Assembly (NCBI RefSeq): GCF_001929375.1
Contig: NZ_MSGO01000032.1
Location: 1-64,000, forward strand
Length of the DNA: 64,000 nt
Direction of reading: 5' to 3'
From: Actinomyces oris
GTDB lineage: Bacteria; Actinomycetota; Actinomycetes; Actinomycetales; Actinomycetaceae
Shown: positions 1 to 7,153 of the stretch, piece by piece
Layout: each line of letters opens with the position of its first letter
Numbering within the stretch: position 1 is the stretch's first letter
Position numbers and translations under genes: made by a program
The notes under the pieces: generated by a model
Told to the model about the DNA's origin: nothing
The model's database searches: none
The model's input: only the letters and a program-made list of their open reading frames with translations

Positions 1-342
1 GTTTCTCTGCCGGCTGGGGTAGAGGGGGGTGAGACAGTCCCCCTTGCTAGTTCACTCCCTCCCCCACAGACCAGAACGGGAACGCTGGAGTATGACAGTC
101 TGCGCTCCGAGCGCCATCAGTGGATCGCCTCGGTGCACTGGACCCCCACGGGAGGGAAGCCGACCGTGTACGAGCTGCACCTGGGTGAGAGCGTCCACAT
201 CGACGGCCTGGGCACCGTCACCCTCCTCGCCGTCAACCCACCACCCCTTCTCCCAGACCAGAAGTCCGGCGGCTGGACCATCGAGGTCAACATCAACCTC
301 AACCCAGACCTGCACTGGTGTCGAAAGTGGGACCCCTGCTGA
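1..342 (+). CDS. Hypothetical protein, 5' end outside window
   Basis: Frame 1 is open from the first base to a TGA at 340-342, giving at least 113 codons, so the gene probably starts upstream of the window. The C-terminal part (about 70 residues after an internal ATG at 133) reads as a compact beta-rich domain with the pattern YELHLGESVHIDGLGTVTL. No signal peptide or membrane segment is visible in the part seen. It converges on rarA with a 29-bp gap. I do not recognise the family. The first 25 codons look poor (proline and serine rich), so the real start could be inside the window. Confidence 0.5.
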   Translation, partial: VSLPAGVEGGETVPLASSLPPPQTRTGTLEYDSLRSERHQWIASVHWTPTGGKPTVYELHLGESVHIDGLGTVTLLAVNPPPLLPDQKSGGWTIEVNINLNPDLHWCRKWDPC

Positions 343-371
343 ACGAACCGCTGGACGACTGAGCTCAGTGA

Positions 372-1724
372 TCAGCGTTTACGCGCCCGCAGACCCTGCC
401 AGTACTCCAGCCGCTCACGGATGCGGCGCTCGTGGCCGTTGGCGGTCGGCTCGTAGAGGGGCTGCCGTTCGACGCCGTCGGGCAGGTAGTCCGCGCCGGA
501 GAAGCCGTCGGCCGTGTCCGGGTCGTACTCGTAGCCCTCGCCGTAGCCGAGCTCCCTCATGAGCCGTGTGGGGGCGTTGAGGATGTGGGCCGGAGGCATG
601 AGCGAGCCGGTTTCGCGGGCCAGGCGCGCCGCCCGCCCGTAACCGCGGTAGACGGCGATGGACTTGGGCGCGGTGGCCAGGTAGACGACCGCCTGCGCGA
701 TGGCGAGCTCCCCCTCGGGTGAGCCCAGGCGCTCGTAGGCGTCCCAGGCCGCCAGCGTCATCTGAAGGGCGGCCGGGTCGGCCATGCCGACGTCCTCGCT
801 GGCGAATCGCACCAGACGCCGGGCCACATAGAGCGGGTCCTCGCCCCCGCCCAGCATGCGCGCCAGCCAGTACAGGGCGGCGTCCGGGTCGGAGCCGCGC
901 ATCGACTTGTGCAGGGCGGAGATGAGGTTGTAGTGCTCCTCGCGGGACTTGTCGTACAGGGGAGCCCGGGAGGCGACGACGGCGCGCAGCCCCTCGACGT
1001 CGAGAGGCCCCTCGCCGCTCGTGTCCTGGGCGGCGAGGATCTGCTCGACCATGCCCAGCAGGTAGCGGCCGTCGCCGTCGGCCATGGACAGCAGGGCGGT
1101 GCGGGCCTCCCCGGTCAGGGTGAGGGCCCGGCCCGTCAGAGACTCGGCGCGCGCCAGCAGCTCGGTCAGGGCGGCCTCGTCCAGGCGGCGCAGGACCATG
1201 ACCTGGCAGCGCGACAGGAGGGCGCCGTTCAGCTCGAAGCTCGGGTTCTCGGTGGTCGCACCGACCAGGACGACCGTCCCGTCCTCGACGTAGGGCAGGA
1301 AGGAGTCCTGCTGGGCACGGTTGAAGCGGTGGATCTCGTCGACGAACAGGAGCGTGCCCTGCCCGATCTCGCGGCGGCGGGCCGCGGCGGCGAAGACCTT
1401 GCGCAGGTCGGCCACCCCGGAGAAGGTCGCCGAGACCTGCTCGAAGACCAGGCCGGTGCGGTCTGCCAGGAGCCGGGCGATCGTCGTCTTGCCGCAGCCC
1501 GGCGGGCCCCACAGGATGATCGAGGACAGGCGGCCGGAGGCGACCATGCGGCCCAGTGGGGCGTCAGCGGCGAGCAGCTGGTCCTGGCCGACGACGTCGT
1601 CGAGCACCCGCGGCCGCAGCCGGTCGGCCAGTGGGCGGGCCGGGTCGTCGATGAGGCCGGAGCCGTTGGGACCGGCGTCGTCGAACAGCGAGGGCGAGTC
1701 GGGTTCGGGCGTACGGCGAGCCAT
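372..1724 (-). CDS. rarA: Replication-associated recombination protein A (RarA/MgsA AAA+ ATPase)
   Basis: This is a 450-aa AAA+ ATPase of the clamp-loader-like RarA/MgsA/WRNIP1 family, which acts at stalled replication forks. The N-terminal third has RPRVLDDVVGQDQLL, the Walker A GPPGCGKTT and the Walker B LLFVDEIHRFN, followed by the VGATTENPSFELN sensor region and an SRC arginine-finger segment. The C-terminal part carries the family's tetramerisation region with GSDPDAALYWLARML and GGEDPLYVARRLVR. I chose the ATG at 1724 because TACGCT lies 7 nt upstream and the next in-frame ATG (1754) adds an unconserved 10-residue tail. The length is typical of the family and the gene is intact. Confidence 0.95.
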   Translation of the reverse strand: MARRTPEPDSPSLFDDAGPNGSGLIDDPARPLADRLRPRVLDDVVGQDQLLAADAPLGRMVASGRLSSIILWGPPGCGKTTIARLLADRTGLVFEQVSATFSGVADLRKVFAAAARRREIGQGTLLFVDEIHRFNRAQQDSFLPYVEDGTVVLVGATTENPSFELNGALLSRCQVMVLRRLDEAALTELLARAESLTGRALTLTGEARTALLSMADGDGRYLLGMVEQILAAQDTSGEGPLDVEGLRAVVASRAPLYDKSREEHYNLISALHKSMRGSDPDAALYWLARMLGGGEDPLYVARRLVRFASEDVGMADPAALQMTLAAWDAYERLGSPEGELAIAQAVVYLATAPKSIAVYRGYGRAARLARETGSLMPPAHILNAPTRLMRELGYGEGYEYDPDTADGFSGADYLPDGVERQPLYEPTANGHERRIRERLEYWQGLRARKR

Positions 1725-1731
1725 GCCTCCG

Positions 1732-1737
1732 AGCGTA
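1732..1737 (-). promoter_or_regulatory. -10 box TACGCT of rarA
   Basis: On the minus strand TACGCT is followed by 7 nt and the ATG. This matches the TAnnnT-N6/7-start pattern seen at other genes in the window. A GGAGG also lies in the 7-nt spacer, so initiation from a longer transcript is possible. Confidence 0.4.
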
Positions 1738-1809
1738 GGCCCCGGAGGCGACATCAGTTCCGGCCGCTTGCGTCAGGGACAACCGGCCCCTGACCGATCG
1801 GGGGCTGGT

Positions 1810-2577
1810 TCAGCTGGTGGCCCACATCCATGACGACAGGTGCCCCCATACCTCGGTGGCGGACACGGGGATCAGGGGGATGCCCCGGCTGGGGCCGTTG
1901 GGATCACCAACGGGAGAATCGTCCTCCTCGATGACGTAGACCATGGCGCTCACCCCCAGGGTCATCAGCTGATCGGTCAGGACGAAGCCCTGATCCCGGT
2001 CCCGGTCCTCCCGACTGTGAAGCACGATCGTCCACCGCCCGTCTCGAGCGTCCCGCACGAACTGAGAGGCCCTCGGCCCGCCATAACCGATGGTGTGCAT
2101 GTTGGCCTCAGCGGCCTGGACATCTGCCAGGCGTACCGCAGCGGCCAGGGTGTCGTAGATGTCGTCGGGGCCGTCATCGATCATGGGGCGGGGGTAGAGA
2201 TTGTCGTTGGCCAGGGCGATATGCGCCACCTCGACGTCATCACAGCCATAGACGTGGACACCATCAGCGTCGTAGCGCTCAACGGTGCACCGCGGCGAGC
2301 TCAGCCAGAAGACGATGTCCCGCACCGGCACCGGGTCCTTGGGGTCCATCCGCCGCAGGCTGTAGCGGGCGTCGGCGGCCATCAGGCCGGCCAGGACCTC
2401 CGAGGCCGCCAGCGTCGGCCCGTAAGGGTCGATGACGCCGATGTCCTCCAGCCCCGCCAGGGCCCCCTCGGCATAGTTCGCACGGTCAGCAATGGGGCCA
2501 GTTACCATCCTCTGAAGGACGTCCCACTGCTCCGGCTCCAGGATCATCACACCACGCTCAGCGTCGAAGGAGCTCAT
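1810..2577 (-). CDS. Type VII secretion-associated hypothetical, possibly EspG-like
   Basis: This 255-aa soluble protein has no signal peptide or TM segment. The N-terminus (LEPEQWDVLQRMVTG, then LEDIGVIDPYG) loosely resembles the EspG family of cytosolic ESX chaperones, which are of similar length, but this is a by-eye impression and is weak. Its start overlaps the stop of the upstream gene by 4 nt (ATGA), so the two are translationally coupled and it closes a minus-strand run that begins with a WXG100-like gene. A role as chaperone or accessory for the encoded secreted protein is inferred from context only. Confidence 0.4.
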   Translation of the reverse strand: MSSFDAERGVMILEPEQWDVLQRMVTGPIADRANYAEGALAGLEDIGVIDPYGPTLAASEVLAGLMAADARYSLRRMDPKDPVPVRDIVFWLSSPRCTVERYDADGVHVYGCDDVEVAHIALANDNLYPRPMIDDGPDDIYDTLAAAVRLADVQAAEANMHTIGYGGPRASQFVRDARDGRWTIVLHSREDRDRDQGFVLTDQLMTLGVSAMVYVIEEDDSPVGDPNGPSRGIPLIPVSATEVWGHLSSWMWATS

Positions 2578-3050
2578 GCCACAACCTCCAGGGACTGGCT
2601 CATCTCATACATGTGACCGAAGTGGGCGCCGAACTCTCGCGTGGCGCAGGTGAAGGTCGCCGTCCACAAACAGGCGCCCTCACTGAGGGTCTGTTGGATC
2701 CAGGCCAGCTGCATGAAGGTCAGAGCCGTCTCATCGAGGATGTAGATGCCGCTGCGCAGCCGGCCGCCTTCACGCAGGTGCTCGGCCGGGCACTCATCAA
2801 TCATCCGCACACCGGCAATGGCGTCCACGATCGCCCGCCCCGAGCCCACCAGCACAGCGCCGGGGTCCTCATCCACACCCAAGGGCGTACGCACCACCAC
2901 CAGGTTCGGCGCGTAGGCGCGGGTCTGGGGCACAGCCGCCGCGATGTAGCGCACCGTGTCCTGCGTACCCCGCAACAACCCCGCAGGCAGCTCATCCGCG
3001 GCCATCGGCTGCCACCCCGGCGCCAGCTGAACACGCACTGTTTCACTCAC
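2574..3050 (-). CDS. Small LpqN-like cytosolic protein of the T7SS cassette
   Basis: This protein is about 158 aa from a GTG at 3050 (VSETVRVQLAPGW); an in-frame ATG at 3095 would add 15 unlikely residues. The body is a mixed alpha/beta domain with paired beta strands (NLVVVRTPLGVDEDPGAVLVGSGRAIV, then SGIYILDETALTFMQLAWIQ), reminiscent of the LpqN/PsbP-like fold common beside actinobacterial type VII secretion genes. There is no signal peptide. It is coupled by ATGA to the downstream gene. The family assignment is tentative, and the cassette context is the stronger evidence. Confidence 0.4.
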   Translation of the reverse strand: MSETVRVQLAPGWQPMAADELPAGLLRGTQDTVRYIAAAVPQTRAYAPNLVVVRTPLGVDEDPGAVLVGSGRAIVDAIAGVRMIDECPAEHLREGGRLRSGIYILDETALTFMQLAWIQQTLSEGACLWTATFTCATREFGAHFGHMYEMSQSLEVVA

Positions 3051-3158
3051 GCTTCCCGACTCCCTCCCAGCCGTTGCACGGCGCGGTTCGCCCACTCCGG
3101 CAGATCACCACCATGCCTAGCACACACACCCGGGCAGTATCTGCACGAGTTCTCCGCA

Positions 3159-3824
3159 CTACTGCGGGTCACCGGTGTTGTCGTCGGGATGCAAGAGGTG
3201 GGCCCGCATCGGCAGGGAGTCGCCGGACCTTAGCGGGTCCTCGCCGCCGGCGTCGCCCGCGTACTGACCGTACCGACAACCCGCACCGTTTACTGTCTCT
3301 GGGGGTGCGGCATGCCGACCCCGCGACACAACACCGCCGGCCTCACGCTCCCAGCCGGCCCGAGCGGCCTCCTGCGCCCGACGACGACGCCTCTCCAGCT
3401 GCCACTCCGGATACATCGGCCCCGGCAACCGAAACGGAAACATACCAAGAAGGTTATTCACACATCTGTCGAAGGTGCTGTGACCTGCGCAGATGCCAGT
3501 GTCGGCTAGCCCTGTGAATAAGCCTCCAAGAATCAGAATTACTACACAGATGAACGATATTGAGACAAGAATATCGTCACAAACCCCAGCCGCAGGCCCA
3601 TAGGGAAACAACAGCAGGCATGTTCCAGCCGAGATAAACAACAAGCCGGCGGCCGGCGATATTACCGACTCAGTATTTCTACCAAGATTAAACCAACTTT
3701 TCGAAATTCCCCGCAGAAGATCTCCATACCAATGGTCGGAAAACATCACGAACCCCCAGTTCACCAACGTGAGGCCGCCCAAAGCAAGAGACCCAATGGC
3801 TCCATACATATGAGAAGAACTCAC
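3159..3824 (-). CDS. Candidate T7SS immunity membrane protein, copy B, carrying an in-frame MITE
   Basis: This 221-aa protein has three predicted TM helices (about residues 7-28, 54-75 and 85-103) and a polar arginine-rich tail. It is a clear paralogue of the next gene (3919-4527): both share LVNW.FVMFS, FNLGRNTES.I.PAAG and PGPMYPEWQLERRRRR, and their 3' halves are nearly identical at DNA level. It differs by about 27 residues inserted right after TM3 (from GLFTGLADTG to RCVNNL), which are the translation of a 76-bp repeat element at 3450-3525. The GTG at 3824 follows GAGGTGA. Lying downstream of a candidate pore-forming effector, it is best read as an immunity protein (inference). Base composition is lower in GC than the neighbours. 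Confidence 0.6.
   Translation of the reverse strand: MSSSHMYGAIGSLALGGLTLVNWGFVMFSDHWYGDLLRGISKSWFNLGRNTESVISPAAGLLFISAGTCLLLFPYGPAAGVCDDILVSISFICVVILILGGLFTGLADTGICAGHSTFDRCVNNLLGMFPFRLPGPMYPEWQLERRRRRAQEAARAGWEREAGGVVSRGRHAAPPETVNGAGCRYGQYAGDAGGEDPLRSGDSLPMRAHLLHPDDNTGDPQ
3450..3525 (+). mobile_element. MITE-like element, copy 1 (inside immunity gene B)
   Basis: This 76-bp element shares its body with the copies at 15786-15862 and 16170-16246. It ends in GTGAATAAGCCT, and its left end (AAGGTTATTCAC) is a degenerate inverse of it. It is flanked by a 5-bp target duplication, CCAAG, at 3445-3449 and 3526-3530. Element plus duplication is 81 bp, exactly 27 codons, so the host gene stays in frame; the minus-strand frame through the element has no stop. 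The uninterrupted paralogue at 3919-4527 shows the empty site. Confidence 0.8.
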
Positions 3825-3918
3825 CAGACAGTCACCTCACTCCACCAGAACCAAGCATTCCACACCTCATGCTGACCACAGCATACTCATCACCCCACTA
3901 CCTATCGGAGTGTTTGAA

Positions 3919-4527
3919 TCAGACGTTCTCTCCGCCGCGCAGACCGCCACCGCTATCCTCGTCACGCGGAGAGCGGGCCCGCATCGGCAGGGAGTCAGTA
4001 GACCTCAACGGGTCTTCGCCGCCGGCATCGCCCGCGTACTGACCGTACTGACCACCTGCGTCGGTTACCGTCTCTGGGGGTGCGGCGTGCCGACCTCGCG
4101 GAACTACACCGCCGGCCTCATGCTCCCAGCCGCCCCGAGCAGCCTCCTCCGCCCGACGACGACGCCTCTCCAGCTGCCACTCCGGATACATCGGCCCCGG
4201 CCACCGAAACGGAATCAAACCCAGAGCAGCGACACCTAAACAGAGCACACATACAGCTGCCAGAAACTTGAGAGCCCCACGATTCTCAGGGAAAAGCTCA
4301 TCCAGTATCGCAAGACAACCCCCGACCAGCATCATCATTCCAGCAGCTGGAGTTATCAGCGATTCAGTGTTGCGCCCAAGGTTAAACCAGGCTTTTGAAA
4401 GCTCCCGTTGAAATTCGGCATACCAACAGTCAGAGAACATGACAAACCACCAGTTCACCAACGAGACTACGCCGATAACGAGGGCAATCACCCCCATCCA
4501 CACTCCAGTCATAACAAACACAACCAC
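3919..4527 (-). CDS. Candidate T7SS immunity membrane protein, copy A
   Basis: This 202-aa protein has three predicted TM helices (about residues 4-26, 55-75 and 85-105) and a long polar tail rich in arginine, glycine and acidic residues, with the conserved PGPMYPEWQLERRRRR just after TM3. It starts 30 nt after the stop of the candidate effector gene, with a GTG at 4527 preceded by AAGGGTGAG; an ATG at 4512 is an alternative. It is the intact paralogue of 3159-3824. The pairing with a glycine-zipper effector suggests membrane-located immunity, as known for other T7SS membrane-damaging toxins, but the function is inferred from layout, not from a recognised domain. Confidence 0.6.
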   Translation of the reverse strand: MVVFVMTGVWMGVIALVIGVVSLVNWWFVMFSDCWYAEFQRELSKAWFNLGRNTESLITPAAGMMMLVGGCLAILDELFPENRGALKFLAAVCVLCLGVAALGLIPFRWPGPMYPEWQLERRRRRAEEAARGGWEHEAGGVVPRGRHAAPPETVTDAGGQYGQYAGDAGGEDPLRSTDSLPMRARSPRDEDSGGGLRGGENV

Positions 4528-4556
4528 ACAATCGAAAACTCACCCTTCGTGAACTA

Positions 4557-5765
4557 CTACTTCCAAAAAAAGTCATTAACTAAACCACCAATATACTTTC
4601 CAGCAGCAGATCCCACTATACCTCCCGCAATACCTCCGACAACCCCTCCGACCGCAACTCCAACGGGTCCACCGGCCACACCAATCGATGCACCAATAGC
4701 AGCGCCGGCCTTTGCCCCCGCGTATCCTCCCACTGCCGAAGCAGCTCCAGTCATTGTTGCACGTGCAACCTTCTTCCCCTCACTCAGTGACGGGTTGTGG
4801 GAGTCCTTATCCCACTGCTCGTAGGCGCTGACAGCGAAATCGACCGCCACGAAGCCCCTGTCGACCTTTTCCAGGTAGGGCGCCGCCTTCCTCGCAGCGG
4901 CGACAGTCTTGCCTCCCCAGGTCCCGCTCTTGCCCTTGGGGACCTCCCAGTTGCTGAGATGGCGATCATTTCTCACCCAGCGGGGCTTCATGCCCTTGGG
5001 CGTACCTCGCCTGGGGTCGTGGGACGTCACCCACTTGTGGGGCTTATCCCTCATGGGGTGCTTGACCACGGCATTGGTGGCCTTGAGTCCGGCCCCCTCG
5101 GCCAGCGTCGCCGCACGCTGCACCATGCTGTTCGCCCAGATCGCCGTCTTTCCTACGGCAACACCTCCGCCCGCAGATGTGTCCGGGAGGAGCGCACCCT
5201 TGAGCTCCTTCCACACCGGGTTGTCAATGACCGCGGAGCACGCACTAGCAAAAGCGTCGCGTGTCTCGGTCTCCTTGATGCGGATATCACTGGTCTCGGT
5301 GGACAGTGAATCGTACAGGGCCTTCTTGGTGTTGTAGTTGTCAACCAGCGTCTGATGAGTCTGCCGGTCCTTGTCCCTCTCGACGGGGTTATTCTCCGGA
5401 AGCGGCGGCGGCGCTTGAGGCTCCATCACCTTCTCCCCCTCAACAGTCAACCCACCGGCAGTCGCCTTCTCCCGAACCCCAGCCAGGTCGGATTTAACCG
5501 TTGTCAGCCCCGAGGCAAAGTTCTCCAAGGCGGTCTTGTAGCTCGCCAGGCTCGAGGACAAGGTCCGGCACTGCTGCAGCTTCAACCCCACAGCTTTCTT
5601 GACCTGCTTAGCGGTTTCCCCTTCAAGCTCACCGGACTGCATGGTGCGATTGGCTCTCGACACATCGATCTCGGCCTCATCCACAGCAGTCTTCACCTTG
5701 CCCACGTTCAACGCAGAGGCAGTGATATCCGCTGGCGTCGCGTCCAGATGCGTATCAATCGGCAT
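4557..5765 (-). CDS. Candidate T7SS effector with coiled-coil N-terminus and glycine-zipper C-terminus
   Basis: This is a 402-aa protein. Residues 1-110 are helical and rich in A, E, K, S and T (for example VDEAEIDVSRANRTMQSGEL and LSSSLASYKTALENFASGL), as in the helical-hairpin targeting regions of LXG/WXG effectors. A proline-rich linker (PQAPPPLPENNP) follows, then a second helical stretch and a basic middle region. Residues 330-395 are a hydrophobic Ala/Gly repeat (GGYAGAKAGAAIGASIGVAG, then GVVGGIAGG) typical of glycine-zipper membrane-inserting domains. It lies 39 nt after the WXG100-like gene and just before two paralogous TM proteins. The likely role is a secreted membrane-active toxin; no enzymatic motif is visible. 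Confidence 0.55.
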   Translation of the reverse strand: MPIDTHLDATPADITASALNVGKVKTAVDEAEIDVSRANRTMQSGELEGETAKQVKKAVGLKLQQCRTLSSSLASYKTALENFASGLTTVKSDLAGVREKATAGGLTVEGEKVMEPQAPPPLPENNPVERDKDRQTHQTLVDNYNTKKALYDSLSTETSDIRIKETETRDAFASACSAVIDNPVWKELKGALLPDTSAGGGVAVGKTAIWANSMVQRAATLAEGAGLKATNAVVKHPMRDKPHKWVTSHDPRRGTPKGMKPRWVRNDRHLSNWEVPKGKSGTWGGKTVAAARKAAPYLEKVDRGFVAVDFAVSAYEQWDKDSHNPSLSEGKKVARATMTGAASAVGGYAGAKAGAAIGASIGVAGGPVGVAVGGVVGGIAGGIVGSAAGKYIGGLVNDFFWK

Positions 5766-5804
5766 TGCTTCACGTCACTTTCTTTGGGAACTGGTGAGGG
5801 AGGT

Positions 5805-6080
5805 TTACGAGGACTTCGGGGTGCTGCTGGCGCTGTCCTTGTCGGTCTGCCGTATCGACGCATCTGCCGCTGACATGTTCTTCGACAACTCAGGCAGAGT
5901 CCGCTGCAGATCGGACAAAGTCGACTGAAGCTCCGACACCACCGGTGTTGCCGCCGACTTCGACCAGCCGCACCCGGATGGTGCCCCCACACTCTTACCG
6001 CTGACCTCCGAGTTCGCGGAGTTCAGGTCGGACACCACCGACGACGCCGAGTCGGCATCCCACTTCAACGCACCCGCCAT
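5805..6080 (-). CDS. WXG100-like small secreted protein
   Basis: This 91-aa protein starts at ATG 6080 with a perfect AGGAGG 7 nt upstream; an in-frame ATG at 6113 lacks this. It begins MAGALKWDADSASSVVSDLN, has a central GCGWSKS turn and a second helix with SELQSTLSDLQRTL, which fits the helix-turn-helix hairpin of the WXG100/EsxA class and its usual size. Such proteins are exported as partners of T7SS effectors. It is the first gene of the minus-strand cassette. No core T7SS machinery (EccC, EccD, MycP) is in the window. Confidence 0.65.
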   Translation of the reverse strand: MAGALKWDADSASSVVSDLNSANSEVSGKSVGAPSGCGWSKSAATPVVSELQSTLSDLQRTLPELSKNMSAADASIRQTDKDSASSTPKSS

Positions 6081-6209
6081 CGAGCAACCTCCTGCAGTAC
6101 TGGCACGGCACACCCACGCATCGAAGGCGCTGACGCACCAAACATACGAAACGGCGTGATACTACCGGCCGGTCGTGACCTCATCGAGACCAATGTGTCG
6201 GCAGTCATA

Positions 6210-7089
6210 CCTGAGTTGCACAGCTTGGGTTGGTTTGTGTTTCAGAGCGGGGTTTTTCGTTGGAATGGTGGGGTGGGGCGGTTGTTGTGGAGCACTAACG
6301 CGGCGGTAGAATCTGGTGGGTGAATCCGTACTTGCGTAAGGTCAAAACCGCCTCGGGAGCCACGGCCGTCCAGGTCGTGGCCAAGGACAACGGTGTACGC
6401 CACATCGTTGAGCACCTGGGTTCAGCTCATGACGAGGCTGAACCGGCCGCGCTGATGCACCTGGGACACCAGAGGCTTCTGGCGGGCCAGCAGGTCCTGG
6501 ACCTGGGGCCCGCACTCGACGGTGGCGGCCAGGCGCCCAGTCATGAGCCGGGTGACGGTGGTGCGGTGCGAAGGCCGGCGATCATCTCCCGCAGGTCGGG
6601 CTGATTGATCGAGGCCATCAAGACGGTCTACACCCGCCTGGGGCTGAGCGAGGCGGTCAAGCCCCCGCCGATGGGCAGCTGATCGACACCGTCACCCCTA
6701 GAAGGGGTTCCAGGAGCGAGCGCGACGTCAGCAGGCGTCATGAGCCGCTGTGGGAGCCGGTCACCCATCCGGGCTCGTGGCCAGCGGTGTGGGCCTACTC
6801 CAAGAAGCGAGCGGCCCACGACAACCAGACCCTCACAGCTCAGGCCAACCGGGCCCGGGCCGTCATCGCCGGCGAGAAGCATCCTAAGGACACTCGTTTT
6901 GCCCGCCGTCCACGCCGGTGACGCCACCCTGGATGAGGCCTCCCTGGCCGTATCCCGCCACTTCCAGGACGTCACCATCACCCTCGACGGCCACCACCTC
7001 ACAGCCGCCGATCCCCTGACCCCCGAAGCCGAAGACATCCTCACCGCCCTCAACATCCCAACAGGGCACTAAAAACTGTGCAACTCAGG
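6210..7089 (+). mobile_element. Internally deleted IS1634-family insertion sequence
   Basis: The element is bounded by perfect 14-bp inverted ends, CCTGAGTTGCACAG at 6210-6223 and CTGTGCAACTCAGG at 7076-7089. The span is 880 bp, roughly half of what an intact IS1634-type element needs. No target-site duplication is visible (GTCATA on the left, CCCGCC on the right), so the copy is probably old or rearranged. Confidence 0.75.
6320..7072 (+). pseudogene. IS1634-family transposase remnant
   Basis: From a GTG at 6320 the N-terminus is clear: YLRKVKTASGATAVQVV, then VEHLGSAHDEAEPAALM, the signature start of IS1634-type transposases. The frame then fails. A middle piece (TVYTRLGLSEAVK) is seen near 6624, and around 6775-6900 another frame gives WAYSKKRAAHDNQTLTAQAN with NRARAVIAGEK. 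The last piece, TLDEASLAVSRHFQDVTIT to ILTALNIPTGH, ends at TAA 7070-7072. The conserved catalytic core is largely deleted, so it cannot encode an active enzyme. Confidence 0.8.
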
Positions 7090-7153
7090 CCCGCCGCAGT
7101 CGTTCCCGTCCTGCCGACAGCCTCGATTCCACCCGATGGTCCGCTTCGAGGCG

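Noticed and set aside
909-1793. Long plus-strand frame opposite rarA
   Set aside because: It is a GC-rich shadow frame made of Gly, Gln, Arg and Val, antisense to a clear rarA; no motif supports it. The same applies to the long frames opposite pstP, cstA, the MFS pump and the AAE transporter.
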